A stretch of 64,000 nucleotides of DNA from Streptomyces sp. M41(2017). GTDB taxonomy: Bacteria > Actinomycetota > Actinomycetes > Streptomycetales > Streptomycetaceae. This document shows positions 17,001-26,655 of the stretch, piece by piece; position 1 is the stretch's first letter; each line of letters starts with the position of its first letter. The notes below the pieces were generated by a model, which had not been told where the DNA came from, did not search any database, and saw only the letters and a program-made list of their open reading frames with translations. The position numbers and the translations under genes were made by a program. Location of the stretch: NCBI RefSeq assembly GCF_002078175.1, contig NZ_MWFK01000001.1, positions 4,402,001-4,466,000 on the forward strand, written 5' to 3'.

Positions 17001-17918
17001 TCACGGCAGCAGCCCGGCACGGCGCGCGGCGACGACCGCCTCCAGACGGGTGTGGGCGCCGAGCTTGCGCATGGCCGAGCGCAGATACCCCTTCACCGTC
17101 TCCGGACGCACGCCCAGCCGGGCGGCGGCGATCGCGTTCGTCGCGCCCGCCGCCACACACGCGAGGACGTCCAGCTCGCGGGGCGCGAGACCCGCGTCCC
17201 GCGGTGCCGCCTCCTCGGCCGGTGCCGCGGCACCGGCCAGCCGGCCGCACACGGCCAGCAGTTCGTCCCGCAGCCGCGGGTCGGCGATCCGCGGGGCCAG
17301 CGCCCGCAGTGCCCCGTGCGCCTCCCGCACCTCCTCCCAGGCCGCGCCGCCCGTGCCGCGGGCACCGTCCGCCGCGGGGCCGGACGCGCGGACGACGCCG
17401 AGCAGCGCCCGCGCCTCGTCCCGGACCACCAGCGCCTGCTCCACGTCCCGGGCCGCCGCGACGGCCGCCCCGAGCGTGCGGTCACCGAGCGGCTGCGGCG
17501 AACGCAGAGCCCCGTACAGCACACCGCGCACCCGCCGTCGTACGACCACCGGGACGGCGAGGACGGAACAGAGCCCCTCCGTCGCCACCGCCATGTCGTA
17601 CTCGTGGCTGATCTGCCGAGACGCCGAGTAGTCGGTCACCGCGCACGGCCGGGCGAGAGCCACCGCCTTGCCGCCCAGGCCGTTGCCCGAGGAGACCCCG
17701 AGGGAGCTCAGCGCCGCCGTCGACGTGCCGCTCAGCTCGCTGATGCGGATCAGCCGGCCGCCCGGGTCGACCAGGCCGCCGAAGGCGACGGGCAGCCCCG
17801 TCGCGCGGCGCAGCCGCACCAGCGCGCCCCGCACCTCCACCGCCTCGGCTGTGTCAGCTGCCACCTGCTCGCCCCTTCGTCGCGGCGCACCCCCGTCCGG
17901 GGGTGGTGAGACCTGCAT
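17001..17918 (-). CDS. GAF-LuxR transcriptional regulator
   Basis: A 305-residue regulator. A GAF-like sensory domain at about 35-165 (GLPVAFGGLVDPGGRL ... NGLGGKAV ... SVLAVPVVVRRRVRGVLYGA) precedes a LuxR-type HTH at about 243-303 (LAPRELDVLACVAAGATNAIAAARL). It is divergent from the acyl-CoA ligase operon at 17966 with only 47 bases between starts, so it very probably controls that operon and senses an aromatic or acyl compound. A TACCAT -10-like element lies upstream of ATG 17918; GTG 17930 is an alternative start. Confidence 0.85.
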   Translation of the reverse strand: MQVSPPPDGGAPRRRGEQVAADTAEAVEVRGALVRLRRATGLPVAFGGLVDPGGRLIRISELSGTSTAALSSLGVSSGNGLGGKAVALARPCAVTDYSASRQISHEYDMAVATEGLCSVLAVPVVVRRRVRGVLYGALRSPQPLGDRTLGAAVAAARDVEQALVVRDEARALLGVVRASGPAADGARGTGGAAWEEVREAHGALRALAPRIADPRLRDELLAVCGRLAGAAAPAEEAAPRDAGLAPRELDVLACVAAGATNAIAAARLGVRPETVKGYLRSAMRKLGAHTRLEAVVAARRAGLLP

Positions 17919-17965
17919 CACGGAATACACGATGGTAGGCGGCGGTCCGGCAACGAGGAGGAAAC

Positions 17966-19645
17966 ATGACGGCGACCACGGGTGCGACGGAGGAGTTCCG
18001 CGCCGCGCGGGACTTCCTGCTGAAGCACCGCGAGGACTGGACGACGGCCTACGAGGGCTTCCGCTGGCCCCGTCCGGAACGCTTCAACTGGGCCCTCGAC
18101 TGGTTCGACGTCATCGCGCGCGGCAACGACCGCACCGCCCTGCACATCGTCGAGGAGAACGGCGACCGCGTCCAGGTCTCCTTCGCCGAGATGGCCGAGC
18201 GCTCCGACCGGGTCGCCACCTGGCTGCGCGAGCTGGGCGTGCGGGCCGAGGACCGCGTCCTCGTCATGCTCGGCAACCAGGTCGAGCTGTGGGAGACCGC
18301 CCTCGCCGCGATGAAGCTGCGGGCCGTCGTGATCCCCGCCACCCCGCTCCTCGGTCCCGCCGACCTGGCCGACCGGGTCGAGCGCGGCCGGGTGCGGCAC
18401 GTGATCGTACGCACCGAGGACGCCGCGAAGTTCGACGCCGTGCCCGGCCGCTACACCCGCGTCACCGTCGGCGGCGCGCGCCCCGGCTGGCAGTCGTACG
18501 AGGACGCGGCCGCGGCCGACGCCGCCTTCGAGCCCGACGGGCCCACCCACGCGGACGATCCGCTGATGCTCTACTTCACCTCGGGCACCACCGCCCGGCC
18601 CAAGCTGGTGGAGCACACCCACGTCTCGTACCCGATCGGCCACCTGTCCACCATGTACTGGATCGGCCTCCGGCCCGGCGACGTGCACCTGAACATCTCC
18701 TCGCCCGGCTGGGCCAAGCACGCCTGGTCGAACCTCTTCGCTCCGTGGAACGCGGAGGCGACCGTGTTCCTGCACAACTACACCCGCTTCGACGCGGGCC
18801 GCCTGATGGCGGAGATGGACGGCGCGGGCGTCACCACCTTCTGCGCCCCGCCCACCGTGTGGCGGATGCTCATCCAGGCCGACCTGACCCAGCTGCGCAC
18901 CCCGCCGCGCGAGGCCGTCGCCGCGGGCGAGCCGCTGAACCCCGAGGTCATCGAGCAGGTCCGGCGTTCCTGGGGCGTCACCGTCCGGGACGGCTTCGGG
19001 CAGACGGAGACCGCCGTCCAGGTGTCCAACAGCCCCGGCCAGCCGCTCAAGACCGGCTCCATGGGCCGGCCCAGCCCCGGCTTCCGCGTCGAACTCCTCG
19101 ACCCCGTGTCCGGCGCGCCCGGTGCGTCCGAGGGAGAGATCTCCCTCGACCTGTCCGACCACCCGGTGGGCGTGATGACCGGCTACCACGGCGAACCGGA
19201 CCGTACGGCCGAGTCGATGGCGGGCGGCTACTACCGCACCGGCGACATCGGCTCCCGCGACGCGGACGGCTACATCACCTACGTCGGCCGCGCCGACGAC
19301 GTGTTCAAGGCCTCCGACTACAAGATCTCGCCGTTCGAGCTGGAGAGCGCGCTCCTGGAGCACGAGGCGGTCGCCGAGGCCGCCGTGGTCCCGGCCCCCG
19401 ACGCACTGCGCCTCGCCGTCCCGAAGGCGTACGTCGTCCTCGCCGCCGGCTACGAGCCGGGGCCCGACACCGCCAAGGTGCTCTTCGAGCACGCCCGTTC
19501 GGTGCTCGCGCCCTACAAGCGCATCCGCCGCCTGGAGTTCGGCGAGCTGCCCAAGACCGTCTCCGGCAAGATCCGCCGGATCGAGCTGCGCGAGGCCACG
19601 GCCGCCGGCTCGGACGCCGAGTACCGCGAGGAGGACTTCCGGTGA
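17966..19645 (+). CDS. AMP-forming acyl-CoA synthetase (ANL superfamily)
   Basis: A 559-residue acid:CoA ligase. The ATP-binding P-loop YFTSGTTARPK is at about 202-212. GYYRTGDIG and GRADDVFKASDYKISPFELE form the hinge, and the C-terminal catalytic Lys lies in PKTVSGKIRR. The FNWALDWFD N-terminus resembles medium-chain or benzoate-type acyl-CoA synthetases that make acyl-AMP and then acyl-CoA. GAGGAGG precedes the ATG. Its stop overlaps the next ligase start (GTGA), so the two are translationally coupled under one promoter opposite the GAF-LuxR gene. Confidence 0.9.
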   Translation: MTATTGATEEFRAARDFLLKHREDWTTAYEGFRWPRPERFNWALDWFDVIARGNDRTALHIVEENGDRVQVSFAEMAERSDRVATWLRELGVRAEDRVLVMLGNQVELWETALAAMKLRAVVIPATPLLGPADLADRVERGRVRHVIVRTEDAAKFDAVPGRYTRVTVGGARPGWQSYEDAAAADAAFEPDGPTHADDPLMLYFTSGTTARPKLVEHTHVSYPIGHLSTMYWIGLRPGDVHLNISSPGWAKHAWSNLFAPWNAEATVFLHNYTRFDAGRLMAEMDGAGVTTFCAPPTVWRMLIQADLTQLRTPPREAVAAGEPLNPEVIEQVRRSWGVTVRDGFGQTETAVQVSNSPGQPLKTGSMGRPSPGFRVELLDPVSGAPGASEGEISLDLSDHPVGVMTGYHGEPDRTAESMAGGYYRTGDIGSRDADGYITYVGRADDVFKASDYKISPFELESALLEHEAVAEAAVVPAPDALRLAVPKAYVVLAAGYEPGPDTAKVLFEHARSVLAPYKRIRRLEFGELPKTVSGKIRRIELREATAAGSDAEYREEDFR

Positions 19646-21246
19646 GTGAACCGTCGTACACGCACGGGACGAGCGGTACCCCGCTGCTCGGCGACACGAT
19701 CGGCGCCAACCTCGACCGCGCGGTGGCTGCCTGGCCGGACCGCGAGGCGCTCGTCGACGTGCCGTCCGGTCGCCGCTGGACGTACGCCGCGTTCGGCGCC
19801 GCCGTCGACGAGCTGGCGTACGCGCTGCTCGCCAGTGGCGTCGCCAAGGGCGACCGGGTGGGCATCTGGGCCGTCAACTGCCCCGAGTGGGTGCTCGTCC
19901 AGTACGCCACCGCCCGCGTCGGCGCGATCATGGTGAACATCAACCCGGCCTACCGCACCCACGAGGTCGAGTACGTCCTCAAGCAGGCCGGGATCTCGCT
20001 GCTGTTCGCCTCCCTCAGCCACAAGGGCAGCGACTACCGGGCGATGGTCGAGGAAGTGCGGGGCGCCTGTCCGGAGTTGAGGGAGACCGTCTACATCGGT
20101 GACCCGAGCTGGGACGGGCTGGTGCGGCGCGGGACCCCCGACCTGTACGAGGACCTCCACGCCCGCGCGGCCGAGCTGTCCTGCGACGACCCCATCAACA
20201 TCCAGTACACCTCGGGCACCACGGGCTTCCCCAAGGGGGCCACGCTCTCCCACCACAACATCCTCAACAACGGCTACTTCGTGGGAGAGTCGGTCGCCTA
20301 CTCCGAGCAGGACCGCATCTGCATCCCGGTGCCCTTCTACCACTGCTTCGGCATGGTGATGGGGAATCTGGCGGCGACCTCGCACGGCGCGTGCATGGTC
20401 GTCCCGGCGCCGTCGTTCGACCCGGCGGCGACCCTTGAGGCCGTGCAGCGGGAGAAGTGCACCTCGCTCTACGGCGTCCCCACCATGTTCATCGCCGAGC
20501 TGAACCTTCCTGCCTTCGCGACGTACGACCTGTCCACCCTGCGCACCGGCATCATGGCGGGCTCGCCGTGCCCGGTCGAGGTGATGAAACGGGTGGTCGC
20601 CGAGATGCACATGGCCGAGGTGTCCATCTGCTACGGCATGACCGAGACCTCCCCGGTCTCCCTGCAGACCCGCCGGGACGACGACCTGGAGCACCGCACC
20701 GGCACCGTCGGACGGGTCCTGCCGCACCTGGAGGTCAAGGTCGTCGGCCCGGACGGCGTGACCGTGCCGCGCGGCAGCTCCGGAGAGCTGTGCACCCGCG
20801 GCTACAGCGTCATGCTCGGCTACTGGGAGGAGCCCGAGCGGACCGCCGAGGCCGTCGACGACGGGCGCTGGATGCACACCGGGGACCTCGCGACGATGCG
20901 TGAGGACGGCTACGTGGAGATCGTCGGCCGCATCAAGGACATGATCATCCGCGGCGGCGAGAACATCTACCCGCGCGAGATCGAGGAGTTCCTGTACGCC
21001 CACCCGAAGATCGCCGACGTCCAGGTGGTCGGCATCCCGCACGAGCGTTACGGCGAGGAGGTGCTCGCCTGTGTCATCCCGCGCGACCCGGCGGACCCGC
21101 TCACGCTGGAGGAACTGCGGGCCTACTGCGAGGGCCGGCTCGCGCACTACAAGATCCCCAGCCGGCTGCGGGTCCTGGAGTCCTTCCCGATGACGGTGTC
21201 GGGCAAGGTGCGGAAGGTCGAACTGCGGGAGACGTACGCCGAGTAG
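19642..21246 (+). CDS. FadD-type fatty-acyl-CoA synthetase
   Basis: A 534-residue ANL ligase. It has YTSGTTGFPKGATLSH at about 188-203, the hinge GRIKDMIIRGGENIYPREIEE, and the C-terminal SGKVRKVELRE Lys. MNINPAYRTHE-like and PFYHCFGMVMGN segments are typical of the acyl-CoA synthetases annotated as fatty-acyl-CoA synthase. The GTG start at 19642 overlaps the preceding stop by four bases, with GAGGAGG inside the upstream gene. Having two different acyl-CoA ligases in one operon suggests activation of related acids, one perhaps aromatic or branched and one aliphatic. Confidence 0.9.
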   Translation: MSEPSYTHGTSGTPLLGDTIGANLDRAVAAWPDREALVDVPSGRRWTYAAFGAAVDELAYALLASGVAKGDRVGIWAVNCPEWVLVQYATARVGAIMVNINPAYRTHEVEYVLKQAGISLLFASLSHKGSDYRAMVEEVRGACPELRETVYIGDPSWDGLVRRGTPDLYEDLHARAAELSCDDPINIQYTSGTTGFPKGATLSHHNILNNGYFVGESVAYSEQDRICIPVPFYHCFGMVMGNLAATSHGACMVVPAPSFDPAATLEAVQREKCTSLYGVPTMFIAELNLPAFATYDLSTLRTGIMAGSPCPVEVMKRVVAEMHMAEVSICYGMTETSPVSLQTRRDDDLEHRTGTVGRVLPHLEVKVVGPDGVTVPRGSSGELCTRGYSVMLGYWEEPERTAEAVDDGRWMHTGDLATMREDGYVEIVGRIKDMIIRGGENIYPREIEEFLYAHPKIADVQVVGIPHERYGEEVLACVIPRDPADPLTLEELRAYCEGRLAHYKIPSRLRVLESFPMTVSGKVRKVELRETYAE

Positions 21247-21290
21247 GGCCCCGGGTGCGGATGGGCGCGCGGCTGCCGGTCCCGGGGCCC
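21246..21290. terminator. Hairpin between convergent genes
   Basis: A 10-bp stem, GGGCCCCGGG with CCCGGGGCCC, starting at the last base of the FadD stop codon. It is shared with the minus-strand gene ending at 21316. Confidence 0.6.
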
Positions 21291-21315
21291 GGGTCCGCGG
21301 GTTCCCCGCCGGTGG

Positions 21316-22563
21316 TCAGCCCCCGACCGCGACCAGGTCGTCGGCCGGGCTGTTCACCGGCTGCGGGGTGCCCGTGAGGTCCAGGACGAACAGCGGTACG
21401 CCGAGGGCGTCGGCCCGGGCGAGGGCGTCCTCGGCGTAGCCCGCGAGGGAGAAGTACACGCAGGCCGCCGACTCCGTCATCGCCGTAAGCCACAGGCACT
21501 CCACGTCCCGCAGCGAGGCCGGGCGCACGGTGGGGTCGACCTGCGCCAGGATGCCGCGCGCGGCGAGCCCGATCCCCGAGGGCGGCCGCTGGTCGGCGCG
21601 CCGGACGTCGGGGTAGCCCAGCCAGCGCAGATACAGCGCGGCGGCGGTGACCGCGTCCCGCGCGGTCCGGATGGTCACGGGCCGGAACGGGCCCCGCCGT
21701 CCGGCACCGTCGTCCGACGTCCCGCCATCCACCGTCACGCCGGTGCCGGTGCCGGTGCCGGTGCCGGTGCCCGGCGCACCGTCGTCACTCGCGTCCCGGC
21801 CCCCGTCCGGACCGATGCCCGTGGTCGCGCCGGCACCGAGGTCGTGGCCCTCGCCGGGCGGGGTGTCGTGTCCCGCGTCCGGGCTTCGGTCCGGGGTGTC
21901 CGCCGTCGCCTCGTCGCCGGCGCCGCGGCGCTCGTCCCGGCCGGTGTCGGCCGCCGGGGCGGCGGCCTCGGCGGGGGTCGTGTCCCGCGTCCCGGCTCCG
22001 CCGCCGCCCGGATGCGCCGGGCCGTCGACGGACGGCGTTCCGTGTCGACCGCCGCTCCTGGGCCTCTCCTCATCCCCGACGGGAGCCCGGACCTCCTCGG
22101 TTCCCGCGTCAGTGCGGTGGTCAGGGCCGGTGGGCCGACGGATGTCGCCCTCGGCCGGCAGGCCACCGGGGAGGTCGTGGGCCGCGGGTCCGCCCGCGTC
22201 GGCGCCGGCACGGCGATCGGGCCCGGTGGCGCGGTCCGTGTCCCGCGGGGGAGGAAGCGCCCCGGCCGCCCGGACGGGGATCCGCAGCATCGTCCCGCAG
22301 TCGCAGCCCAGTTCCGGGTGCGGCCACTGTGTCTCGCGGGCGCAGGCCCCGCAGCGCACGGTGGCCCACTCGTCGTCCCACGCGCGCACGGTCACGACCG
22401 TCGGTTCCACCAGGGCGTCGAGCGAGGGCGCGACGGGCACCCCGCACACACAGGGATAGGACTGCGCCGCGTACCGGTGCTCGCGGCGGCAGGCCGGACA
22501 CCGCACGGGCACGCTCTCGGCCATGGCCCACTCCAGGACGTCACGTCGGGTCAGCGTGCCCAT
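21316..22563 (-). CDS. Zinc-ribbon protein with degenerate Mrr-like C-terminal domain
   Basis: A 415-residue protein of three parts. Residues 15-100 hold paired CxxC/CxC elements (CPAC, CVC, CGAC, CDC), most likely zinc ribbons. Residues 105-300 are low-complexity Asp/Gly/Pro/Thr/Ala with a (GT)5 run. The C-terminus (about 305-410) looks like an Mrr/restriction-endonuclease fold: TARDAVTAAALYLRWLGYPDVRR, then SGIGLAARGILAQVDP where active nucleases have a GiDl-(7-9)-vQCK motif. The usual catalytic Asp and Lys are not apparent. Annotation as a nuclease would be unsafe; a DNA- or protein-binding role is as likely. The start has GGAGG 3 bases away. Confidence 0.65.
   Translation of the reverse strand: MGTLTRRDVLEWAMAESVPVRCPACRREHRYAAQSYPCVCGVPVAPSLDALVEPTVVTVRAWDDEWATVRCGACARETQWPHPELGCDCGTMLRIPVRAAGALPPPRDTDRATGPDRRAGADAGGPAAHDLPGGLPAEGDIRRPTGPDHRTDAGTEEVRAPVGDEERPRSGGRHGTPSVDGPAHPGGGGAGTRDTTPAEAAAPAADTGRDERRGAGDEATADTPDRSPDAGHDTPPGEGHDLGAGATTGIGPDGGRDASDDGAPGTGTGTGTGTGVTVDGGTSDDGAGRRGPFRPVTIRTARDAVTAAALYLRWLGYPDVRRADQRPPSGIGLAARGILAQVDPTVRPASLRDVECLWLTAMTESAACVYFSLAGYAEDALARADALGVPLFVLDLTGTPQPVNSPADDLVAVGG
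21739..21768 (-). repeat. Five tandem GCCGGT hexamers
   Basis: Perfect 6-bp repeat inside the zinc-ribbon/Mrr-like gene, encoding alternating Gly-Thr in the low-complexity linker. Copy number is likely to vary between strains without changing the frame. Confidence 0.8.
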
Positions 22564-22669
22564 CGTCCTCCAGCCGGGCCGCCTTCGGCAGCGAAACGGC
22601 CCGACGTCCCGCGACAGGACGGGAAGGGCGGCCCGCCCTTGACGCTCCCTCCTCCTCCGCCTACATTGC

Positions 22670-22705
22670 TTCCAGATAGTAGAAGTTAGTTTCCGCAATA
22701 CGGAA
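22670..22705 (+). promoter_or_regulatory. Paired AllR-type operators upstream of gcl
   Basis: Two 15-bp sites with centres 21 bp apart: TTCCAGATAGTAGAA (22670-22684, imperfect) and TTCCGCAATACGGAA (22691-22705, perfect 5+5 arms). The same motif occurs upstream of katA, hyi, malate synthase, the IclR gene and allB in this window. Assignment to the IclR-family protein at 59163 is inference from co-occurrence. Confidence 0.75.
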
Positions 22706-22769
22706 TCTAAAGCTCTCCGCGGGGCGCGACGGGAGCGGGAGAATCCGACATCCGAAGCAGGAGAACTCC

Positions 22770-24554
<1,785 letters not shown>

Positions 24555-24593
24555 CGCGGCCCACACCCGAACAGAAGCAACCGCGTGAACGAA

Positions 24594-24626
24594 GGGGCGG
24601 CCCATCCCGGGAGGATGGGCCGCCCC
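24594..24626 (+). terminator. gcl terminator
   Basis: A 14-bp perfect stem, GGGGCGGCCCATCC with GGATGGGCCGCCCC, and a 5-base loop, 40 bases after the gcl stop. Confidence 0.8.
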
Positions 24627-24670
24627 GGCGCGTTGTTCCCAGGAGCGGACCCTTCCGGCATCCTCGGCTC

Positions 24671-25582
24671 ATGCGGATGACCGTCCCCACCCCCCTCGGC
24701 GACATCGCCGTACGCTGCCTCGCGGAGCCCGTCGGCCCCACCGGGCCCGGGCGGGGTCCTGACCGGGCCGAGGCGCCCGCACTGCTCCTGCTGCACGCCA
24801 ACCCCGGCGACGGACGCGACTTCGACGCCGTGCTGCCCGCCCTGGCCGACCGGCACCGCACCTATGTCGTCGACTGGCCCGGCTACGGCGGCTCGACCGC
24901 GCGCGACCCCGAACGGGTCACTCCCGAAGGTCTGGTGGCCGTCGCGGAACGGGTGATCGACGTGCTCGCCGCACGCCACGGGGTGCGCCGGATCGCCGTC
25001 CTCGGCAACAGCGTCGGCGGCTATGTCGCCTGCCGGCTCGCCCAGGGTCCGCGCGCCGCGGCGGTCACCGCGCTCGTCCTGGTGGACCCCGCGGGCTTCA
25101 CCCGGCACACCGCGCTCACCCGCTGGTTCTGCCGCGAGGTGATGGGCCGTCCCGTCCGCGCCCGCCGCCTGGTGGTCCCCCTGGCCCGCGTCTACCTCGG
25201 CCGCCTCGGCTCGCCGAGCGCGCGGGAGACGTACGCCCGCACCCGTCAACTCCCTTACGAGGAGCGGAGGCTGGCCGTGCACTGCGCGATCTGGCGCGCT
25301 CTGGCCGACCCGGGCTTCGGGCTCGCCGACCCGGCCGGTCTGGACCTGCCGATCCTGCTGCTGTGGGGGAGCCGCGACCCGGTCGTCCCCGCGCTTCTCG
25401 ACGGCCGCCGCGCCCGGCGCGCGCTTCCCGCACGGGCGTCGAGCGTACTGCTGCCGACCGGCCACGAACCGTACAACGAACGCCCGGGACTCTTCCTGCG
25501 GCACGTCCTGCCCTTCCTGGACGATCCGGGAGCCGTCGCCCCGAGCCGCGTCAGAAGCCCCAGCCGTCCCCGCGGCGGGTGA
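24671..25582 (+). CDS. Alpha/beta-fold hydrolase
   Basis: A 303-residue cytoplasmic alpha/beta hydrolase. The oxyanion HANPGDG is at about 42-48, the nucleophile elbow GNSVGG has Ser114, an acid lies in LLWGSRDPVVP, and the base His is in PTGHEPYNERP. The lid region is Arg-rich. It begins 45 bases after the gcl terminator, with tandem ATG codons (24671 and 24677) and no clear ribosome-binding site. The substrate cannot be told from sequence. Closeness to gcl is not evidence of a shared pathway, because a terminator separates them. Confidence 0.82.
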   Translation: MRMTVPTPLGDIAVRCLAEPVGPTGPGRGPDRAEAPALLLLHANPGDGRDFDAVLPALADRHRTYVVDWPGYGGSTARDPERVTPEGLVAVAERVIDVLAARHGVRRIAVLGNSVGGYVACRLAQGPRAAAVTALVLVDPAGFTRHTALTRWFCREVMGRPVRARRLVVPLARVYLGRLGSPSARETYARTRQLPYEERRLAVHCAIWRALADPGFGLADPAGLDLPILLLWGSRDPVVPALLDGRRARRALPARASSVLLPTGHEPYNERPGLFLRHVLPFLDDPGAVAPSRVRSPSRPRGG

Positions 25583-25925
25583 ACCCCGTCGGAAGTGACG
25601 GGCACCGAAGCCGGTGAGGTCCCGCACGTGACAGCGCGACGGTCGAAGGCCCCCGGGCCTTCGCCGCCGCGCTGTCGTTCCCGTGCTTCCCCGTACCCCC
25701 GTGCGGGACCCGCCGCCCCCGTGCCGGCGGGCCCCGTGTGCCGAGAATGGGCCCCAACCGGCGGGAGTTGAAGCCCCCGGGGCGGTGTTCAGAGCTTGAT
25801 TTGAGGGTTCCGTAGGCCCGCTACGCCCGCTGGTGTACGTCCAGGGCCCGTTTGCCGCCCGTTTCGGCGCCCGGGTGCTTCCGGCAGCGCGCCGCCGAGC
25901 CGGGCGCTCTCGTGTGCCGCCGGAC
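25583..25925. other. Gene-free stretch with a terminator
   Basis: 343 bases between the convergent hydrolase and small-protein genes. Apart from the long hairpin at 25630-25676 no coding or regulatory signal stands out. Confidence 0.4.
25630..25676. terminator. Long hairpin between convergent genes
   Basis: Outer arms GACAGCGCG and CGCGCTGTC and inner arms CGAAGGCC and GGCCTTCG form a stem of about 20 bp with small bulges. Confidence 0.7.
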
Positions 25926-26171
25926 TCACCGCCCGGGGACTCCGTCCTCCGGGTACTCGGAGAGCCCGGGCCAGTCGTCGGGACCGCCGCCCACCCACTC
26001 GATGATGTCCGTCTTCTCGACTTCGATCGCGTCGAGGTCGACGTCCGCCTGGCGCAGGATCTCGACCACGTCGTCCAGGTGGTACGCGATGCCGAGCAAC
26101 CGGTCGCCCGCGGTGACCCGCCGCGATCCGTCCAGGCCGGGCGGGTGCACCACCGTCCGGGGAAAGTCCAT
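25926..26171 (-). CDS. Small conserved-looking acidic protein, function unknown
   Basis: An 81-residue acidic protein (MDFPRTVVHPPGLDG ... HLDDVVEILRQADVDLDAIEVEKTDIIEW). It has no membrane helix or Cys. The pattern of a beta-rich N-terminus and an acidic helix is typical of globular actinobacterial orphans. ATG 26171 is preferred over ATG 26186 because GGAGG sits 8 bases upstream of it. It lies alone between two strong terminator regions. No function is proposed. Confidence 0.62.
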   Translation of the reverse strand: MDFPRTVVHPPGLDGSRRVTAGDRLLGIAYHLDDVVEILRQADVDLDAIEVEKTDIIEWVGGGPDDWPGLSEYPEDGVPGR

Positions 26172-26268
26172 GCCGTCAGCCTCCATGCTCCCAGGCTGCT
26201 GCGCCCGGCCGTATTCCGCACCCGGAGGTCCCGCCGCGGAGCGGCCCGCCGGGCCCTCGACGCCGACG

Positions 26269-26310
26269 GCCGGGTGCCGGGTACGGGACCGTCCGTACCC
26301 GGCACCCGGC
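26269..26310 (-). terminator. 18-bp perfect hairpin
   Basis: Inverted repeat with arms 26269-26286 and 26293-26310 and a 6-base loop, downstream of katA on the minus strand. It is the second of two hairpins behind katA. Confidence 0.65.
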
Positions 26311-26348
26311 CGGTGAGCTGTGAGGCTGTTCGTGCTGTGAGGTTGTTG

Positions 26349-26400
26349 CCGTCCGACGGCGCGAGGCTGGGCGCGACAGGACGTTCGCGCCGCCGGACGG
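26349..26400 (-). terminator. katA downstream hairpin
   Basis: Arms CCGTCCG-A-CGGCGCGA and TCGCGCCG-C-CGGACGG with one mismatch enclose a 20-base loop, about 255 bases beyond the katA stop at 26656. Confidence 0.55.
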
Positions 26401-26655
26401 GGCGTGTGGGGCCCGTACGGGCCGGTGGAACGGGTGTGGCTGGGACCGCGGCGGATGCGACGGAACCGTGACGCCTCTTCCCTCAGGTCGAGAAGGGGGT
26501 CGCGGAACCTTCACCACCGCACTGGCTCGTATGCCGCCGCGGTCCTCGCCTCGCCCGCGGATGGTCCTGCGGCCACCCCTCATCCGGGCCGCATGGTTTC
26601 CGCGGGCTACGCGCGCCGCCCTGACCTCCCGTCAGAGGCGGCACGCGAGCCGGGA

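Larger units (their letters stand above)
26172..26655. other. Gene-free stretch with two strong hairpins
   Basis: 484 bases between the katA stop and the small-protein start, both on the minus strand. It contains the hairpins at 26269-26310 and 26349-26400. No frame here has a convincing ribosome-binding site or protein-like composition. Confidence 0.4.

Noticed and set aside
26172..26655. Possible small genes in the katA downstream gap
   Set aside because: Open frames exist on both strands, but none has a ribosome-binding site or protein-like composition; hairpins explain the structure.
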